Positions 9,120-18,277 of a stretch of DNA of 64,000 bases are shown here, one piece after another. A program made the position numbers and the translations under genes. The notes beneath the pieces are model-generated. The model was not told where the DNA came from, made no database searches, and saw only the letters and a program-made list of their open reading frames with translations. Position 1 is the stretch's first letter; each line of letters begins with the position of its first letter. This stretch comes from an uncultured Flaviramulus sp. (GTDB taxonomy: Bacteria > Bacteroidota > Bacteroidia > Flavobacteriales > Flavobacteriaceae): the NCBI GenBank assembly GCA_947495125.1, contig CANLXL010000013.1, positions 1 to 64,000 on the forward strand. The letters are read 5' to 3'.

Positions 9120-9926
9120 TTAATTTGTGCTTGCCATTCCGTCCCAGAATTCAGCAGGTATGGGCTCATTGTTTTGTTGTAAAAGTTTTGTAACAACTTC
9201 ATTTTCTTTGCCTTCAAATGTTCTTTTTGAAAATAGGGCTTTAATATCTTCTCTCAGGTAACCGTTAATCATACGCCATATTTCAAGCGATACCTGCCGG
9301 CCTGCTGCCCAACGTTCTTTAACGTAATCCTGAAGCATATTAGCCAAATTTTCATTCTTCCCTTGATCGACATACTGAATAAGATAGAGTTTTCTATCCA
9401 TGAAAAAGGATTTTAAAATAAGCTGATTCCATGCATCTTCATCCAAGTAAGTTTTTGGGTATGGGTTCCCGGAAGCAATGGCATCAAATACATTAACCAT
9501 ATTAGTACGAATGCCTTCGGCTACTTGATTCCTGAAAGATGATGCATTTTCTAACAGATATAAGCCTTTATATAAGGCTACCTGTTCTTTCATTTCAGCA
9601 ATTTCGAAAAACGATAAAAGCAGAGGTTTATTGATGCCAGGGTCTAAAGCGATCATTAAACATGCCCGTACCAAATCCTGCTTGCTCCATATCGATTTAC
9701 TAAAACCGGGATAGATAGCTTCCATCGTTTCGGTTTCATTTTTATCCCATGATGGATTATCTGATGAAATAAAACGCGCAACAAGACTAAAAAACACCTT
9801 GAATTTATGACTGGTCTCTATATCTGATACTATAGCAGTTTTAGTTGAAACCCACACTAATTCTTTACTCGTGAGTTTAGTGCTGACAAGTGTTATAAAT
9901 TCCTTTTGTTGTTGTTTTGAAACCAT
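9120..9926 (-). CDS. eboA: EboA family metabolite traffic protein
   Basis: This 268-residue, largely helical protein has no recognised catalytic motif. It matches the EboA family by size, content (for example RACLMIALDPGI and RNLxx-type amphipathic helices) and its place as first gene of the eboABCDEF order. EboA is the defining protein of the cluster, and its molecular role is unknown. It was identified together with the other five ebo genes in a conserved order, which supports the name more strongly than the sequence alone. The TMEM220-like gene ends 33 bases upstream and probably belongs to the same transcript. Confidence 0.85.
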   Translation of the reverse strand: MVSKQQQKEFITLVSTKLTSKELVWVSTKTAIVSDIETSHKFKVFFSLVARFISSDNPSWDKNETETMEAIYPGFSKSIWSKQDLVRACLMIALDPGINKPLLLSFFEIAEMKEQVALYKGLYLLENASSFRNQVAEGIRTNMVNVFDAIASGNPYPKTYLDEDAWNQLILKSFFMDRKLYLIQYVDQGKNENLANMLQDYVKERWAAGRQVSLEIWRMINGYLREDIKALFSKRTFEGKENEVVTKLLQQNNEPIPAEFWDGMASTN

Positions 9927-9959
9927 AAATCTATATACTGAAGTGCCAATTTTTAAAAA

Positions 9960-10337
9960 TCATTGTTCAATTGTTTTAGGTTTTCTTAGTTGATAAAAAA
10001 CACCCAAAGCAGCCATTAAAAGTCCGAGAAATTCTCTTGAGCCCTCCAAATAGGGTTTTTCATAAACCATTTCTCCAAAAATCTCTTCCTTGTTCTCCGT
10101 TTGTAAATAATCCATAAACAACGAAAAATGAAAACCGGCATATCCCAATAATAAAATAATAACTATAATAAGTATGCTTTTAGGAATGGTCTTGAAATTT
10201 GAATATAAGCATATCGCTCCAACTATGGCATAAACAAAGAACCAAAGAATACCGTCCGGATCATTTAACTGAACCATGGCAAATAGCAGAAAGACGATAA
10301 ACAAAATAATATTAACTACTTTTCTTGATAGCTGCAC
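9960..10337 (-). CDS. TMEM220-like small membrane protein
   Basis: The 125-residue protein has about four transmembrane helices, an N-terminal AMVQLNDPDGILWFFVYA motif and a short loop with charged residues. The QxNDPD motif and length fit the transmembrane family 220, whose function is unknown. It precedes eboA by 33 bases on the same strand, and the 279 bases upstream of it contain no gene, so it is probably the first gene of the ebo transcript. A membrane partner would suit a metabolite-trafficking system, but the linkage may be lineage-specific. Confidence 0.75.
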   Translation of the reverse strand: MQLSRKVVNIILFIVFLLFAMVQLNDPDGILWFFVYAIVGAICLYSNFKTIPKSILIIVIILLLGYAGFHFSLFMDYLQTENKEEIFGEMVYEKPYLEGSREFLGLLMAALGVFYQLRKPKTIEQ

Positions 10338-10616
10338 TTGTGTTTAATATTTAAATTATTTTTTCACTTTCGGAAGATCGAAATTTATATGATGAAACCA
10401 CATTAAAAATGATCCCCTTAGTTACTCTGGTAAAATTAGTTATTTTTTAAGATTTTATGGGCAGAACACACTATAAAATTGATGAATTTATACTTAAAAA
10501 ACCTGTTCGATATTGCGGAGCTAACGCACCGAAATTTCAGCGCGTTTTCTCTCTTGTTATTCTAAAAGGACTAAATCATAAAGGTACTGCCGATGGTCTT
10601 TAATCAGGGTTAATTA

Positions 10617-11543
10617 TTATAAAAAAGCATCAGATGTTTTATAGGCATCAATGACCGCTGTTTCTCCTTTTTTTCCTTTTCCGGCATTGCCGTGTTCCAT
10701 GCCTAAAACTCCCGTAAACCCTTTGTCGTAAATGTGTTTGAAAATGTTTTTGTAATTAATTTCTCCGGTGGTAGGCTCTTTTCTTCCGGGGTTATCTCCT
10801 ATCTGGAAATAAGCAATTTCATCCCAGGTAAGATCAATATTTCTAATAATATGGCCTTCCGTTTTTTGAAGATGGTATATGTCGTACAAAATTTTACAAG
10901 CCGGACTGTTTACGGCTTTACAAATCATATAGGTCTGATCGGATCTTTGTAAATAGAGATCCGGTGAATCTGATAGTGGTTCTAAAACCATAGTTAGGCC
11001 GTGTGGTTCAAAAATTTCAGCACCTCTTCGTAAGGCTTCTATAACATTAGCATCCTGAACGCCAATAGGTAAATTTCTTTGGTAACCACCAGGAACAACG
11101 GTCATCCATTTTGCATTGACACGTTTTGCGACTTCAACGGCTCTTTTGCAGCCGTCTAAGAAAATATCTACGTGTTCTTTTTTACCTGCCGCGAGTGTAT
11201 TTGCCATATTTCCACCTTTGTCAACAACAAAAACACCCATGGTCATGTTGCGCTTTGCCAGTGTTTCGCTTATTTTGTTTTGCATGGAAACATCTCTTTT
11301 CATCATGCCATTATCTTCAAAGGCAGTAAACCCTTCATCTGCCATAAAGTTTAATTGGTCTATTAAGTCGCTACCAGCATGGTTTTTAAACATGCCAAAA
11401 TGTGGTGCGTATTTTAAATTAAAATGATGTTTGCTCATAAATTCTTTTTTTTCGTGATTGTTTAGCGCATTCATTCCATGTAATCCAACTGATACAAATG
11501 AAGCTGCGGCGGCTCCTTTTTTAATGAATGATCTTCTTTTCAT
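10617..11543 (-). CDS. TIM-barrel sugar isomerase / hydroxypyruvate isomerase-like, Tat-exported
   Basis: The 308 residues begin with a twin-arginine signal, KRRSFIKKGAAAASF, so the enzyme is probably periplasmic. The body is a xylose-isomerase-like TIM barrel with acidic metal-site strands: LTMVLEPLSDSP, CKILYDIYHLQ, IAYFQIGDNPGR and GVLGMEHGNAG. That pattern resembles hydroxypyruvate isomerase and related keto-sugar isomerases. It is the last gene of the minus-strand oxidation operon. A role in isomerising or epimerising a keto-sugar released by the upstream DUF1080 hydrolase is inferred. Confidence 0.8.
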   Translation of the reverse strand: MKRRSFIKKGAAAASFVSVGLHGMNALNNHEKKEFMSKHHFNLKYAPHFGMFKNHAGSDLIDQLNFMADEGFTAFEDNGMMKRDVSMQNKISETLAKRNMTMGVFVVDKGGNMANTLAAGKKEHVDIFLDGCKRAVEVAKRVNAKWMTVVPGGYQRNLPIGVQDANVIEALRRGAEIFEPHGLTMVLEPLSDSPDLYLQRSDQTYMICKAVNSPACKILYDIYHLQKTEGHIIRNIDLTWDEIAYFQIGDNPGRKEPTTGEINYKNIFKHIYDKGFTGVLGMEHGNAGKGKKGETAVIDAYKTSDAFL

Positions 11544-11571
11544 ATTATAGTGTTTTAATTAGCAACCTTAA

Positions 11572-12903
11572 TTATGAAAATTTAGTAAACCCAGGTACAG
11601 GAATTGGATAATTTCCATTTGCGTCCCTATTAACCGGGGCTACAGAATCCCAAGTTAAAGTATCTTCATCTGGAACCAGTTTTAAGTCAGTTGCCATAGC
11701 TTCATCCCAAGTTACTATTTTTCCTGAATACGTTGCCATTCTACCTAATATGGCTGTCATCGTACTTTTTGCACCATATTCCGTATTATTAATGACCTCA
11801 CCGTTTCTAATTGATTTGAACAAGCGATTGTGCTCAATTTGGTATGGGTTTAAATCGTTTTCACTATTGTGTCTATAGATTTCCTTACCTGCATAAGATT
11901 TTAGTAGCGCATTACTTCCGCCATCAGTGTAAGAAGTTCCTAATGTTCCTTGGAACGTTTCAGAAACATTATTCATACACCCTTTTTGGTGTCTACACTG
12001 ACTACTAATTACAGCGCCACTAGCATATTTGAATTCAACAAAATGGTGGTCAAAGATTTGTCCGTGATCTTTTCCTTTTCTAACTTCACGCCCACCCATG
12101 CCTTGTGCACTTATTGGGTAATCTCCAATAAACCAGTTGGCAACATCAATATTATGGATGTGTTGTTCTAAAATATGATCACCACAAATCCAATTAAAAT
12201 AATACCAGTTTCTCATTTGATATTCAATCTCTGTTTGTGACGCCTCTCTAGGTCTTACCCAAACACCAGCACTATTCCAGTATACTTGACCAGAAACTAT
12301 ATTTCCTATGTCTCCATTTTTAATTCGGCTATAGGTAGCTTCATAACTTGGTTGGTAGTGACGTTGTAAACCAACCACTACATTTAATTTTTTTGCTTTC
12401 GCAACTTTTGCTGCCTCTAAAACTTTTTTGATGCCTGCTACATCTGTAGCTACAGGTTTCTCCATAAACACATGTTTTCCTTGAGAAACTGCGTATTCAA
12501 AATGTTGTGGTCTAAAACCTGGAGGTGTTGTTAAAATAACAACATCGGCAGCGTCAATGGCTTTCTTGTAAGACCCAAATCCAACAAATTTATGAGATGC
12601 TTTTACCTTAATTCTATCTTTTCCAAATATTTTTGTAAATCTTTCGTAAGCACCTTCTAATCTATCTTCAAAAGCATCTGCCATTGCTACTAATTTCGTG
12701 TTGTCGTCTGCTTTTAAAGCTTGAACTACAGCTCCTGAACCTCTGCCACCACAACCAACAACTGCAATTTTTAATTTCTTTTCTTTTTTAGAAAAAGTGG
12801 TACTTGCTGTAACCAGAGAGGGGGCAAGTAAAATACCTCCAGCTGCTAGCGAAGAGCCTTTTACAAAGTGGCGTCTTGATACATTGTTCTTTTTTTGTTC
12901 CAT
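11572..12903 (-). CDS. Gfo/Idh/MocA family oxidoreductase, Tat-exported
   Basis: This 443-residue NAD(P)-dependent oxidoreductase has a twin-arginine signal (VSRRHFVKGSSLAAGG). The Rossmann motif VVGCGGRGSGAV follows at about residue 48, and the catalytic-lysine motif is VFMEKPVATD. The C-terminal Gfo/Idh domain contains GQIFDHHFVEFKYASG and GCMNN. Members of this family with Tat signals carry tightly bound cofactor and can oxidise or reduce the C3 of glycosides. It is 29 bases upstream of the TIM-barrel gene and 14 bases after the SUMF-like gene, all co-oriented. The exact substrate cannot be read from sequence. Confidence 0.9.
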   Translation of the reverse strand: MEQKKNNVSRRHFVKGSSLAAGGILLAPSLVTASTTFSKKEKKLKIAVVGCGGRGSGAVVQALKADDNTKLVAMADAFEDRLEGAYERFTKIFGKDRIKVKASHKFVGFGSYKKAIDAADVVILTTPPGFRPQHFEYAVSQGKHVFMEKPVATDVAGIKKVLEAAKVAKAKKLNVVVGLQRHYQPSYEATYSRIKNGDIGNIVSGQVYWNSAGVWVRPREASQTEIEYQMRNWYYFNWICGDHILEQHIHNIDVANWFIGDYPISAQGMGGREVRKGKDHGQIFDHHFVEFKYASGAVISSQCRHQKGCMNNVSETFQGTLGTSYTDGGSNALLKSYAGKEIYRHNSENDLNPYQIEHNRLFKSIRNGEVINNTEYGAKSTMTAILGRMATYSGKIVTWDEAMATDLKLVPDEDTLTWDSVAPVNRDANGNYPIPVPGFTKFS

Positions 12904-12917
12904 GGTGTTAAGTCTTT

Positions 12918-13889
12918 TTAATTTAATCCGTAATCTTCAATGGCCGTAAGCCAATATGTTTTTATGTCTTCCGCTGAAGGTTGAGTTTTTGGTCGTACAA
13001 CACGAAAACCAACAAACGGGGCATTGGTATGCCACCAATCACTTTTCGGGATCTGAGGATCTCTACGTTTCCATTTTTGTATGGATTGTCCTCTTGCTGT
13101 ACAGCATAATTTATCTTTGGTATCCTTCCATGATCCTCCTCTAACCACTCTCGGGTATAATTCCGAAGGTTTATTCCAAGGGTTGTTTTTTGGAGATGAT
13201 TTATAATAATCTGTATCATATTGATCCATTACCCATTCTGAAACATTACCAAGGAGGTCGTGAATTCCCAAACTGTTCGCATGCTTCGATCCGGTTTTTT
13301 CATATTTATCATTCGTGTTATCATCAAACCAAGCTACGCTTTTAAGATCACCTTCGTCCGTTTTTCCTTTTCTACAAACATATTCCCATTCGGCTTCCGT
13401 TGGTAATCGATAGAACACACCCGTTTTGGACGTGAGCCACTTGCAATACATAATGGCGGCATATTGGGTCATATTAACAGCTGGCGCCGCACCTTTACCC
13501 ATATTAAAACTCATATCAACATATGGAGGGGTTGCACCGGATACGGCATCGATTCCTAATGTTTTCAACTCATCGGTGCCCTTAAACTTTTCAGGCCCGA
13601 ATTCACCAAAAACAAAAGCATCATATTGTTCCCAGGTGATTTCATATTTGCCCATCCAAAAACCATCCACAGTAACATCATGTTGGGGTTTTTCATCATC
13701 CTTTCTGGAAGTGTCACTTTCGGAAGCACCCATTTTAAAATCACCACCTTCAACAGCAATCATTTCAATGGAAAAGTTTTCCCCATCAATAGCCTGAGTA
13801 TAGCTGTCAAAATTTTGCGCATGCCCTGTTGTATAAAAGATGGTACCAGCTACGATACTGGTTAATTTTAAATAAGATTTCAGTTTCAT
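12918..13889 (-). CDS. SUMF1/formylglycine-fold secreted protein lacking the catalytic cysteines
   Basis: The 323-residue protein has a signal peptide (about residues 1-24) and an FGE-sulfatase fold: EMIAVEGGDFKMGASESD, YRLPTEAEWEYVCRKG, LLGNVSEWVMD and RVVRGGSWKDTKDKLCCTAR. In authentic formylglycine-generating enzyme, the two active cysteines sit just after the GGS motif. Here those positions are occupied by K/T/D residues, with a CC pair later. There is also no sulfatase nearby. I therefore read it as a non-catalytic SUMF-fold accessory protein of the glycoside-oxidation operon. It overlaps no neighbour and sits between DUF1080 and Gfo/Idh genes. Confidence 0.8.
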   Translation of the reverse strand: MKLKSYLKLTSIVAGTIFYTTGHAQNFDSYTQAIDGENFSIEMIAVEGGDFKMGASESDTSRKDDEKPQHDVTVDGFWMGKYEITWEQYDAFVFGEFGPEKFKGTDELKTLGIDAVSGATPPYVDMSFNMGKGAAPAVNMTQYAAIMYCKWLTSKTGVFYRLPTEAEWEYVCRKGKTDEGDLKSVAWFDDNTNDKYEKTGSKHANSLGIHDLLGNVSEWVMDQYDTDYYKSSPKNNPWNKPSELYPRVVRGGSWKDTKDKLCCTARGQSIQKWKRRDPQIPKSDWWHTNAPFVGFRVVRPKTQPSAEDIKTYWLTAIEDYGLN

Positions 13890-13890
13890 T

Positions 13891-14691
13891 CTACAGCTCT
13901 AAAATTTCAATGTTTTTAAATTCTACGGGGTGACTTTCACTTTGTAAAGAAATGTATCCGCTTTTAAGAGGAGATCCTTCTTTGTCTTTCCAATAGTCCT
14001 GATTATAATCCACAGACCCGCCAACCTGAGGTTTCGTATAAGTAAGGACTTGTTGATCATTAATAAAATGTTTTATAATGGAATCGTTTCTAACTTCAAT
14101 TTCCATGCTAACCCATTGGTCGCCATGATATGTTTTCGATGATGAGTTGACACAATGTGGTGTAAACAACTCATCATTCATAACAACATTGGTCCCGGGC
14201 GTGCATAAATTCCCTGTTGGGCGTTCTCCCGAACCTAATCCTCCCAGGAGTTGTACTTCTATAGATACCGGGAAATCTTGATTTAATCCTATGTTTTTTG
14301 GGTCTTCACAATGTATCATAACACCACTATTCCTAGTCGCCCATCCGGCGCCGTCTTTAATTTGTTCTCCGGTAAACCGGTATTGCATTCTAAATTTATA
14401 ATTAGAAAAGGGTTTATTGTAGTAGATGTGACCGTATGATGCGTTAAATACGCCATCATATTCATCGTAATTAACTTTTAAAACACCGTTTTCCACAATA
14501 AAAGTATTTTTGTAATTATCGCCTAAAGGTTGGCCTTTAATTTTTATGGTCCAATCTTCTAGATCTTTCCCATTAAAAAGCTTGACCCAGTTTTCTTTTT
14601 TGGGTGTATCCGTTTTCTTTTCCTCATTTTTACAATGGAACAAAAGAATCGTGCATAGGACTAATAATATGGTATTATGTTTTTTTATCAT
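13891..14691 (-). CDS. DUF1080 (3-keto-disaccharide hydrolase) lipoprotein
   Basis: This 266-residue lipoprotein (lipobox LLFHC, Cys at about residue 20) has a single concanavalin-like DUF1080 fold. Characteristic features are the opening WVKLFNGKDLEDWTIKIKG, the central GVMIHCEDP segment and the closing YISLQSESHPVEFKNIEIL. DUF1080 proteins hydrolyse or eliminate glycosides once C3 has been oxidised to a ketone. It is placed between the GMC/small-subunit pair and the Gfo/Idh gene, as expected if the dehydrogenase provides its 3-keto substrate at the outer membrane or in the periplasm. Confidence 0.88.
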   Translation of the reverse strand: MIKKHNTILLVLCTILLFHCKNEEKKTDTPKKENWVKLFNGKDLEDWTIKIKGQPLGDNYKNTFIVENGVLKVNYDEYDGVFNASYGHIYYNKPFSNYKFRMQYRFTGEQIKDGAGWATRNSGVMIHCEDPKNIGLNQDFPVSIEVQLLGGLGSGERPTGNLCTPGTNVVMNDELFTPHCVNSSSKTYHGDQWVSMEIEVRNDSIIKHFINDQQVLTYTKPQVGGSVDYNQDYWKDKEGSPLKSGYISLQSESHPVEFKNIEILEL

Positions 14692-14703
14692 TCTTGTTTT
14701 GTT

Positions 14704-15282
14704 TTACAAAGACCATGCCTTTCCTCCTGTAGCTTCATCTAATGATATACATCCTTTTTGTGATCCCGGAACTGGATCGTAAGCTAATACGGTTTCTCCA
14801 ATGAGTTCACTTATTCTATAGGCATTAATAGACATCCATTTTATGGTGTTGAGTAAATTGGAAACAGACATTGGGTCGTCTGGCTTTTTAGGAGCTTCCT
14901 TTAAAAGCATATGTTTATCCAAAAGGGATTTGTATTGGTCTTCTGAAATTTCATCAATGTTTTCGTTGTGGCCTGATTTAATAATGCTCGTTAATGTATT
15001 GAAAGCGTTTTTAATGTTTTCCTGTTCATCCAGCTCGGTGACCTCGTTAATATAGGTGTCTATGAATTGTGGCACATGAAGTTCCGAGGCCGAAGGGATA
15101 TCTGTTTTTGGTAAGATCACATCGGTGATGGCTTTTAGAATTTGGCCCTGCTCTTCTGTGAAGAATAGGGGGTGCCATGTTGGTGTGCTATTACAACTTT
15201 GAAAAAAATTAACCAGTGTTGGCGTTATGGCTACAACACCTGTTCCTAATCCCAGCTTTTTTAATGCATCTCTTCTGTTCAT
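14704..15282 (-). CDS. Gluconate 2-dehydrogenase subunit 3-like protein (Tat)
   Basis: The 192-residue protein carries a twin-arginine signal (NRRDALKKLGLGTG) and then a gluconate_2-dh3 domain starting near LFFTEEQGQILKAITDVILP. Such small subunits escort and stabilise GMC dehydrogenases during Tat export; the GMC partner is encoded 9 bases upstream. Together they resemble the two larger subunits of FAD-dependent glucoside 3-dehydrogenase. No cytochrome subunit is encoded in this operon, so electrons must go to a separately encoded acceptor. Confidence 0.85.
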   Translation of the reverse strand: MNRRDALKKLGLGTGVVAITPTLVNFFQSCNSTPTWHPLFFTEEQGQILKAITDVILPKTDIPSASELHVPQFIDTYINEVTELDEQENIKNAFNTLTSIIKSGHNENIDEISEDQYKSLLDKHMLLKEAPKKPDDPMSVSNLLNTIKWMSINAYRISELIGETVLAYDPVPGSQKGCISLDEATGGKAWSL

Positions 15283-15291
15283 CTTAACAAC

Positions 15292-17016
15292 TTATAGGTT
15301 AGATTTTTTAAATTCCTCAGCCGCATAATTAGCGGCTCTGGCCGTGAATGCCATATAAGTAAGTGATGGATTTTGGCAGCCTGAAGATGTCATAAAAGAA
15401 CCATCGGTAACAAATACATTTTTACAGGAATGAATTTGATTATACTTATTGAGCACGGAAGTCTTCGGGTCGTGTCCCATTCTGGCCGTCCCCATTTCGT
15501 GGATGCCTAATCCCATAGCGCGTTTTTCAGTATTGTCGTAACCTCTAACATTTTTGTATCCGGCTGCTTTTAACATGTCGACAGCTTGATTTTTCATGTC
15601 TTCTCTCATAGCCAATTCGTTGTCTCCAAAATCGGCATCAAAGGTCACGGTTGGAAGTCCCCATTCATCTTTCTTGCTGTAATCTAAATACATTCTGTTA
15701 TTATGATTGGGAAGCGTTTCTCCAAATCCAAGGAGTCCAACGGTCCATGAGCCTGGTTTTAAGATTTCTTCTTTTAATTCCGGACCATATTTTAATTCGG
15801 AAACCAATTCGCTTAATTGCCCTCTGGTTGCTCCACCTTGATATCCATATCCTCTGGAGAAGTTTTTTGAATTGGTTTTACCCCCAAGGTTTCTGAAGCG
15901 AGGGATATATACGCCGGTAGGTCTTCGCCCTTTGTAATATTTGTCTTTAAAACCGTCAACGGTGGCTCTTGCACCTACATGAAAGTGATGATCCATAATA
16001 TTATGGCCTAATTCGCCACTGTCATTTCCTAAGCCATTGGGAAAGCGTTTGGATTTTGACTGTAACAAAATGGAAGCGGAGGCTATGGCAGAGGCACATA
16101 AAAAGATAATTTTGGCCTTGTACTCAAAAGTTTCTTTAGTTTCGGCATCAATAACTTTAACACCTGTAGCTTTACCCAGAGTTTCGTCGTAAATGATTTC
16201 ATGTACAATAGAATTAGGTCTCAAAGTCATATTCCCGGTGGCTTCAGCCATGGGTAGTGTGGAAGAATTGCTGCTAAAGTAAGCTCCAAATGGGCAGCCT
16301 CTCATGCATCGGTTTCTGAACTGACATGTGCTTCTCCCTAATCCGGGTTTTGTGCCTTCAGTAATATGAGCGGTTCGTCCAATAGTGAGCAATCGGTCAT
16401 CAAAATTCTCTGCAATCTTTTCTTTTAAATCTTTCTCAACACAATTAAGTTCCATGGGTTTTAAAAACTCACTATCCGGCAATTGTTTGAGGCTTAGTTT
16501 TTCACCGCTTACCCCAATATGCCTTTCAACATGACTATACCAAGGGGCGATATCCTTGTATCTTACCGGCCAATCCACCGCGACACCTTCCTTTTTATTG
16601 GCTTCAAAGTCAATATCACTCAATCTGTAGCTTTGTCTACCCCACATGATGGATCTTCCTCCAACATGATAACCTCGTATCCAATCGAAACGCCGGTCTT
16701 CATTATAAGGATGTTTTATATCGTCAACAAAATAATGTTGTTGAGCTTCATGCATGATATAGACGCCCGAACGATTTTGTTTGGGTTTACGTTCTAAGGT
16801 TTTTCTTGTTGGTTGACCTCCGTTTGGCAGATCCCAGGGGTCTAAATGAGCTGTATGATAGTCTTTAACATGTTTAATCATTTTTCCACGTTCCAAGACC
16901 AGCGTTTTTAGCCCCTTTTCGCAAAGTTCTTTAGCTGCCCATCCTCCTGAAATTCCGGTTCCAATAACTATAGCGTCATAATTATCTTCGATTGGCCCTA
17001 GGCAATTAGTATTCAT
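15292..17016 (-). CDS. GMC oxidoreductase, probable glycoside/sugar 3-dehydrogenase
   Basis: The 574-residue FAD enzyme has the dinucleotide motif GTGISGG at residues 19-25, a middle GMC domain, and the C-terminal active-site motifs GIHEMGTARMG and CQNPSLTYMAFTARA. A cysteine motif C231-x5-C237-x3-C241-PFGA matches the 3Fe-4S loop known from bacterial FAD-glucose dehydrogenase, suggesting electron transfer to a cytochrome or quinone rather than to oxygen. It has no signal of its own, so it probably rides through Tat with the small subunit encoded next. It is the first gene of the minus-strand operon, divergent from the AraC regulator. Confidence 0.9.
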   Translation of the reverse strand: MNTNCLGPIEDNYDAIVIGTGISGGWAAKELCEKGLKTLVLERGKMIKHVKDYHTAHLDPWDLPNGGQPTRKTLERKPKQNRSGVYIMHEAQQHYFVDDIKHPYNEDRRFDWIRGYHVGGRSIMWGRQSYRLSDIDFEANKKEGVAVDWPVRYKDIAPWYSHVERHIGVSGEKLSLKQLPDSEFLKPMELNCVEKDLKEKIAENFDDRLLTIGRTAHITEGTKPGLGRSTCQFRNRCMRGCPFGAYFSSNSSTLPMAEATGNMTLRPNSIVHEIIYDETLGKATGVKVIDAETKETFEYKAKIIFLCASAIASASILLQSKSKRFPNGLGNDSGELGHNIMDHHFHVGARATVDGFKDKYYKGRRPTGVYIPRFRNLGGKTNSKNFSRGYGYQGGATRGQLSELVSELKYGPELKEEILKPGSWTVGLLGFGETLPNHNNRMYLDYSKKDEWGLPTVTFDADFGDNELAMREDMKNQAVDMLKAAGYKNVRGYDNTEKRAMGLGIHEMGTARMGHDPKTSVLNKYNQIHSCKNVFVTDGSFMTSSGCQNPSLTYMAFTARAANYAAEEFKKSNL

Positions 17017-17128
17017 TGATCATAATTTTAGTTAAAAAATAAAGAAATTAGGCGTATTGAAGAGTTATAATTATTTATTTCAAGGCAAATTAGTTATTTT
17101 GCAAACAATTAATGTTCAAATTATTTCA

Positions 17129-18175
17129 GTGAAAGTAAATATACAACAAATCACACCATTTGAAGCTGAGGGCACTGTGTATCATGCCGACACCTGTTTG
17201 CCGTTAGTAGATGCTATTAAGCGAAAAAAACTGAAGTTTAAAGCTTTGGCACGGCATACTTATCCGGGTGATCGCTTAACCGAAGATACACTTGGATTAA
17301 GTAGTGTAGGGTATTGGGATGCTAATGAACCTCAGGATTGGGGGTTGGATTGGCATAGAAATGAAGGTATAGAGATTCATTTTTTAGAATCAGGAACCAT
17401 GCCTTATTCGCAAGAGGGAAAAGAGATGGAACTATTTCCTAATAGTCTTACCATAACCAGGCCCTGGGAGGTGCATAAGGTAGGGAACCCTAAAATTGGT
17501 ATGGGGAAATTCTATTGGGTGATTTTAGATTTGGATGTTAGAAGGCCTCATCAAAAGTGGGTTTGGCCAGAATGGATTATGCTGGCACCAGGAGATCTGG
17601 AGCGACTTACAGTGATATTGAGACAGAATGAACAGATTCATTGGAAAGCTGATAACCGTGTTAGGGATTGTTTCAAACGCATCGGTGCAGCCGTCGATAC
17701 CGATGTGGATGGAAGTAATTCTTCCAGGATTAGACTGTTAATCAATTACTTACTGATTTTAATTCTGGATTTGCTGGATTCTGGAAGGGTAAAGTTGGAC
17801 GAAGATCTTATCGATAGTTCAAGGAGTGTTAAGTTGTTTTTAAAGGAACTTGATAAAAACCTTTCTGATGATTGGACTATCGGTCAAATGGCGCAATCTG
17901 CCGGAGTAGGGTTAACACGCTTTACACATCACTGTAAACGGTTAACCAATTTAACGCCAATGCGTTATCTGATGATTAAACGTGTGGAGTTGTCCAAAGA
18001 GCTATTGATGAAAAACCCGGAGTTGAGCATTGCTGAAATTGCCTTTAGTTGTGGGTTTTCCACGAGTCAGTATTTTTCTACTGTATTTAAGAAGCACGAA
18101 AAGTGTACGCCTATTGAATATCGTGAAAACTTCTTGTTTCATGAGAGTCCTGAGCTGGAAACCGAGTTTTTGTAA
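17129..18175 (+). CDS. AraC-family transcriptional regulator
   Basis: The protein has an N-terminal cupin-like sensor domain (HFLESGTMPYSQEGKEMEL, LTITRPWEVHKVG) and a C-terminal AraC double helix-turn-helix (WTIGQMAQSAGVGLTRF, then LSIAEIAFSCGFSTSQYFS). I chose the GTG start at 17129, giving 348 residues. An in-frame TTG at 17057 adds 24 residues unlike the family, and a near-consensus -7 element (TTATTTTG, about 17092-17099) lies between the two. It stands between the two divergent GMC operons, so it probably senses a sugar and controls both. Confidence 0.85.
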   Translation: MKVNIQQITPFEAEGTVYHADTCLPLVDAIKRKKLKFKALARHTYPGDRLTEDTLGLSSVGYWDANEPQDWGLDWHRNEGIEIHFLESGTMPYSQEGKEMELFPNSLTITRPWEVHKVGNPKIGMGKFYWVILDLDVRRPHQKWVWPEWIMLAPGDLERLTVILRQNEQIHWKADNRVRDCFKRIGAAVDTDVDGSNSSRIRLLINYLLILILDLLDSGRVKLDEDLIDSSRSVKLFLKELDKNLSDDWTIGQMAQSAGVGLTRFTHHCKRLTNLTPMRYLMIKRVELSKELLMKNPELSIAEIAFSCGFSTSQYFSTVFKKHEKCTPIEYRENFLFHESPELETEFL

Positions 18176-18277
18176 GATATTTCCAGGAAAAAATTTGTAT
18201 AAAATCTTTCACTGAATAAAAATAAACAAGAATCGAAGATTGATTTTTTATTTTCACAGTATTAAACATTTTATTTT

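Noticed and set aside
11116-11427. Open frame of 103 codons on the plus strand
   Set aside because: It lies entirely antisense to the TIM-barrel gene at 10617-11543, which has clear family motifs; it has no recognisable domain.
12918-13889. Calling this gene a formylglycine-generating enzyme
   Set aside because: The reactive cysteine positions are not conserved and no sulfatase is nearby.
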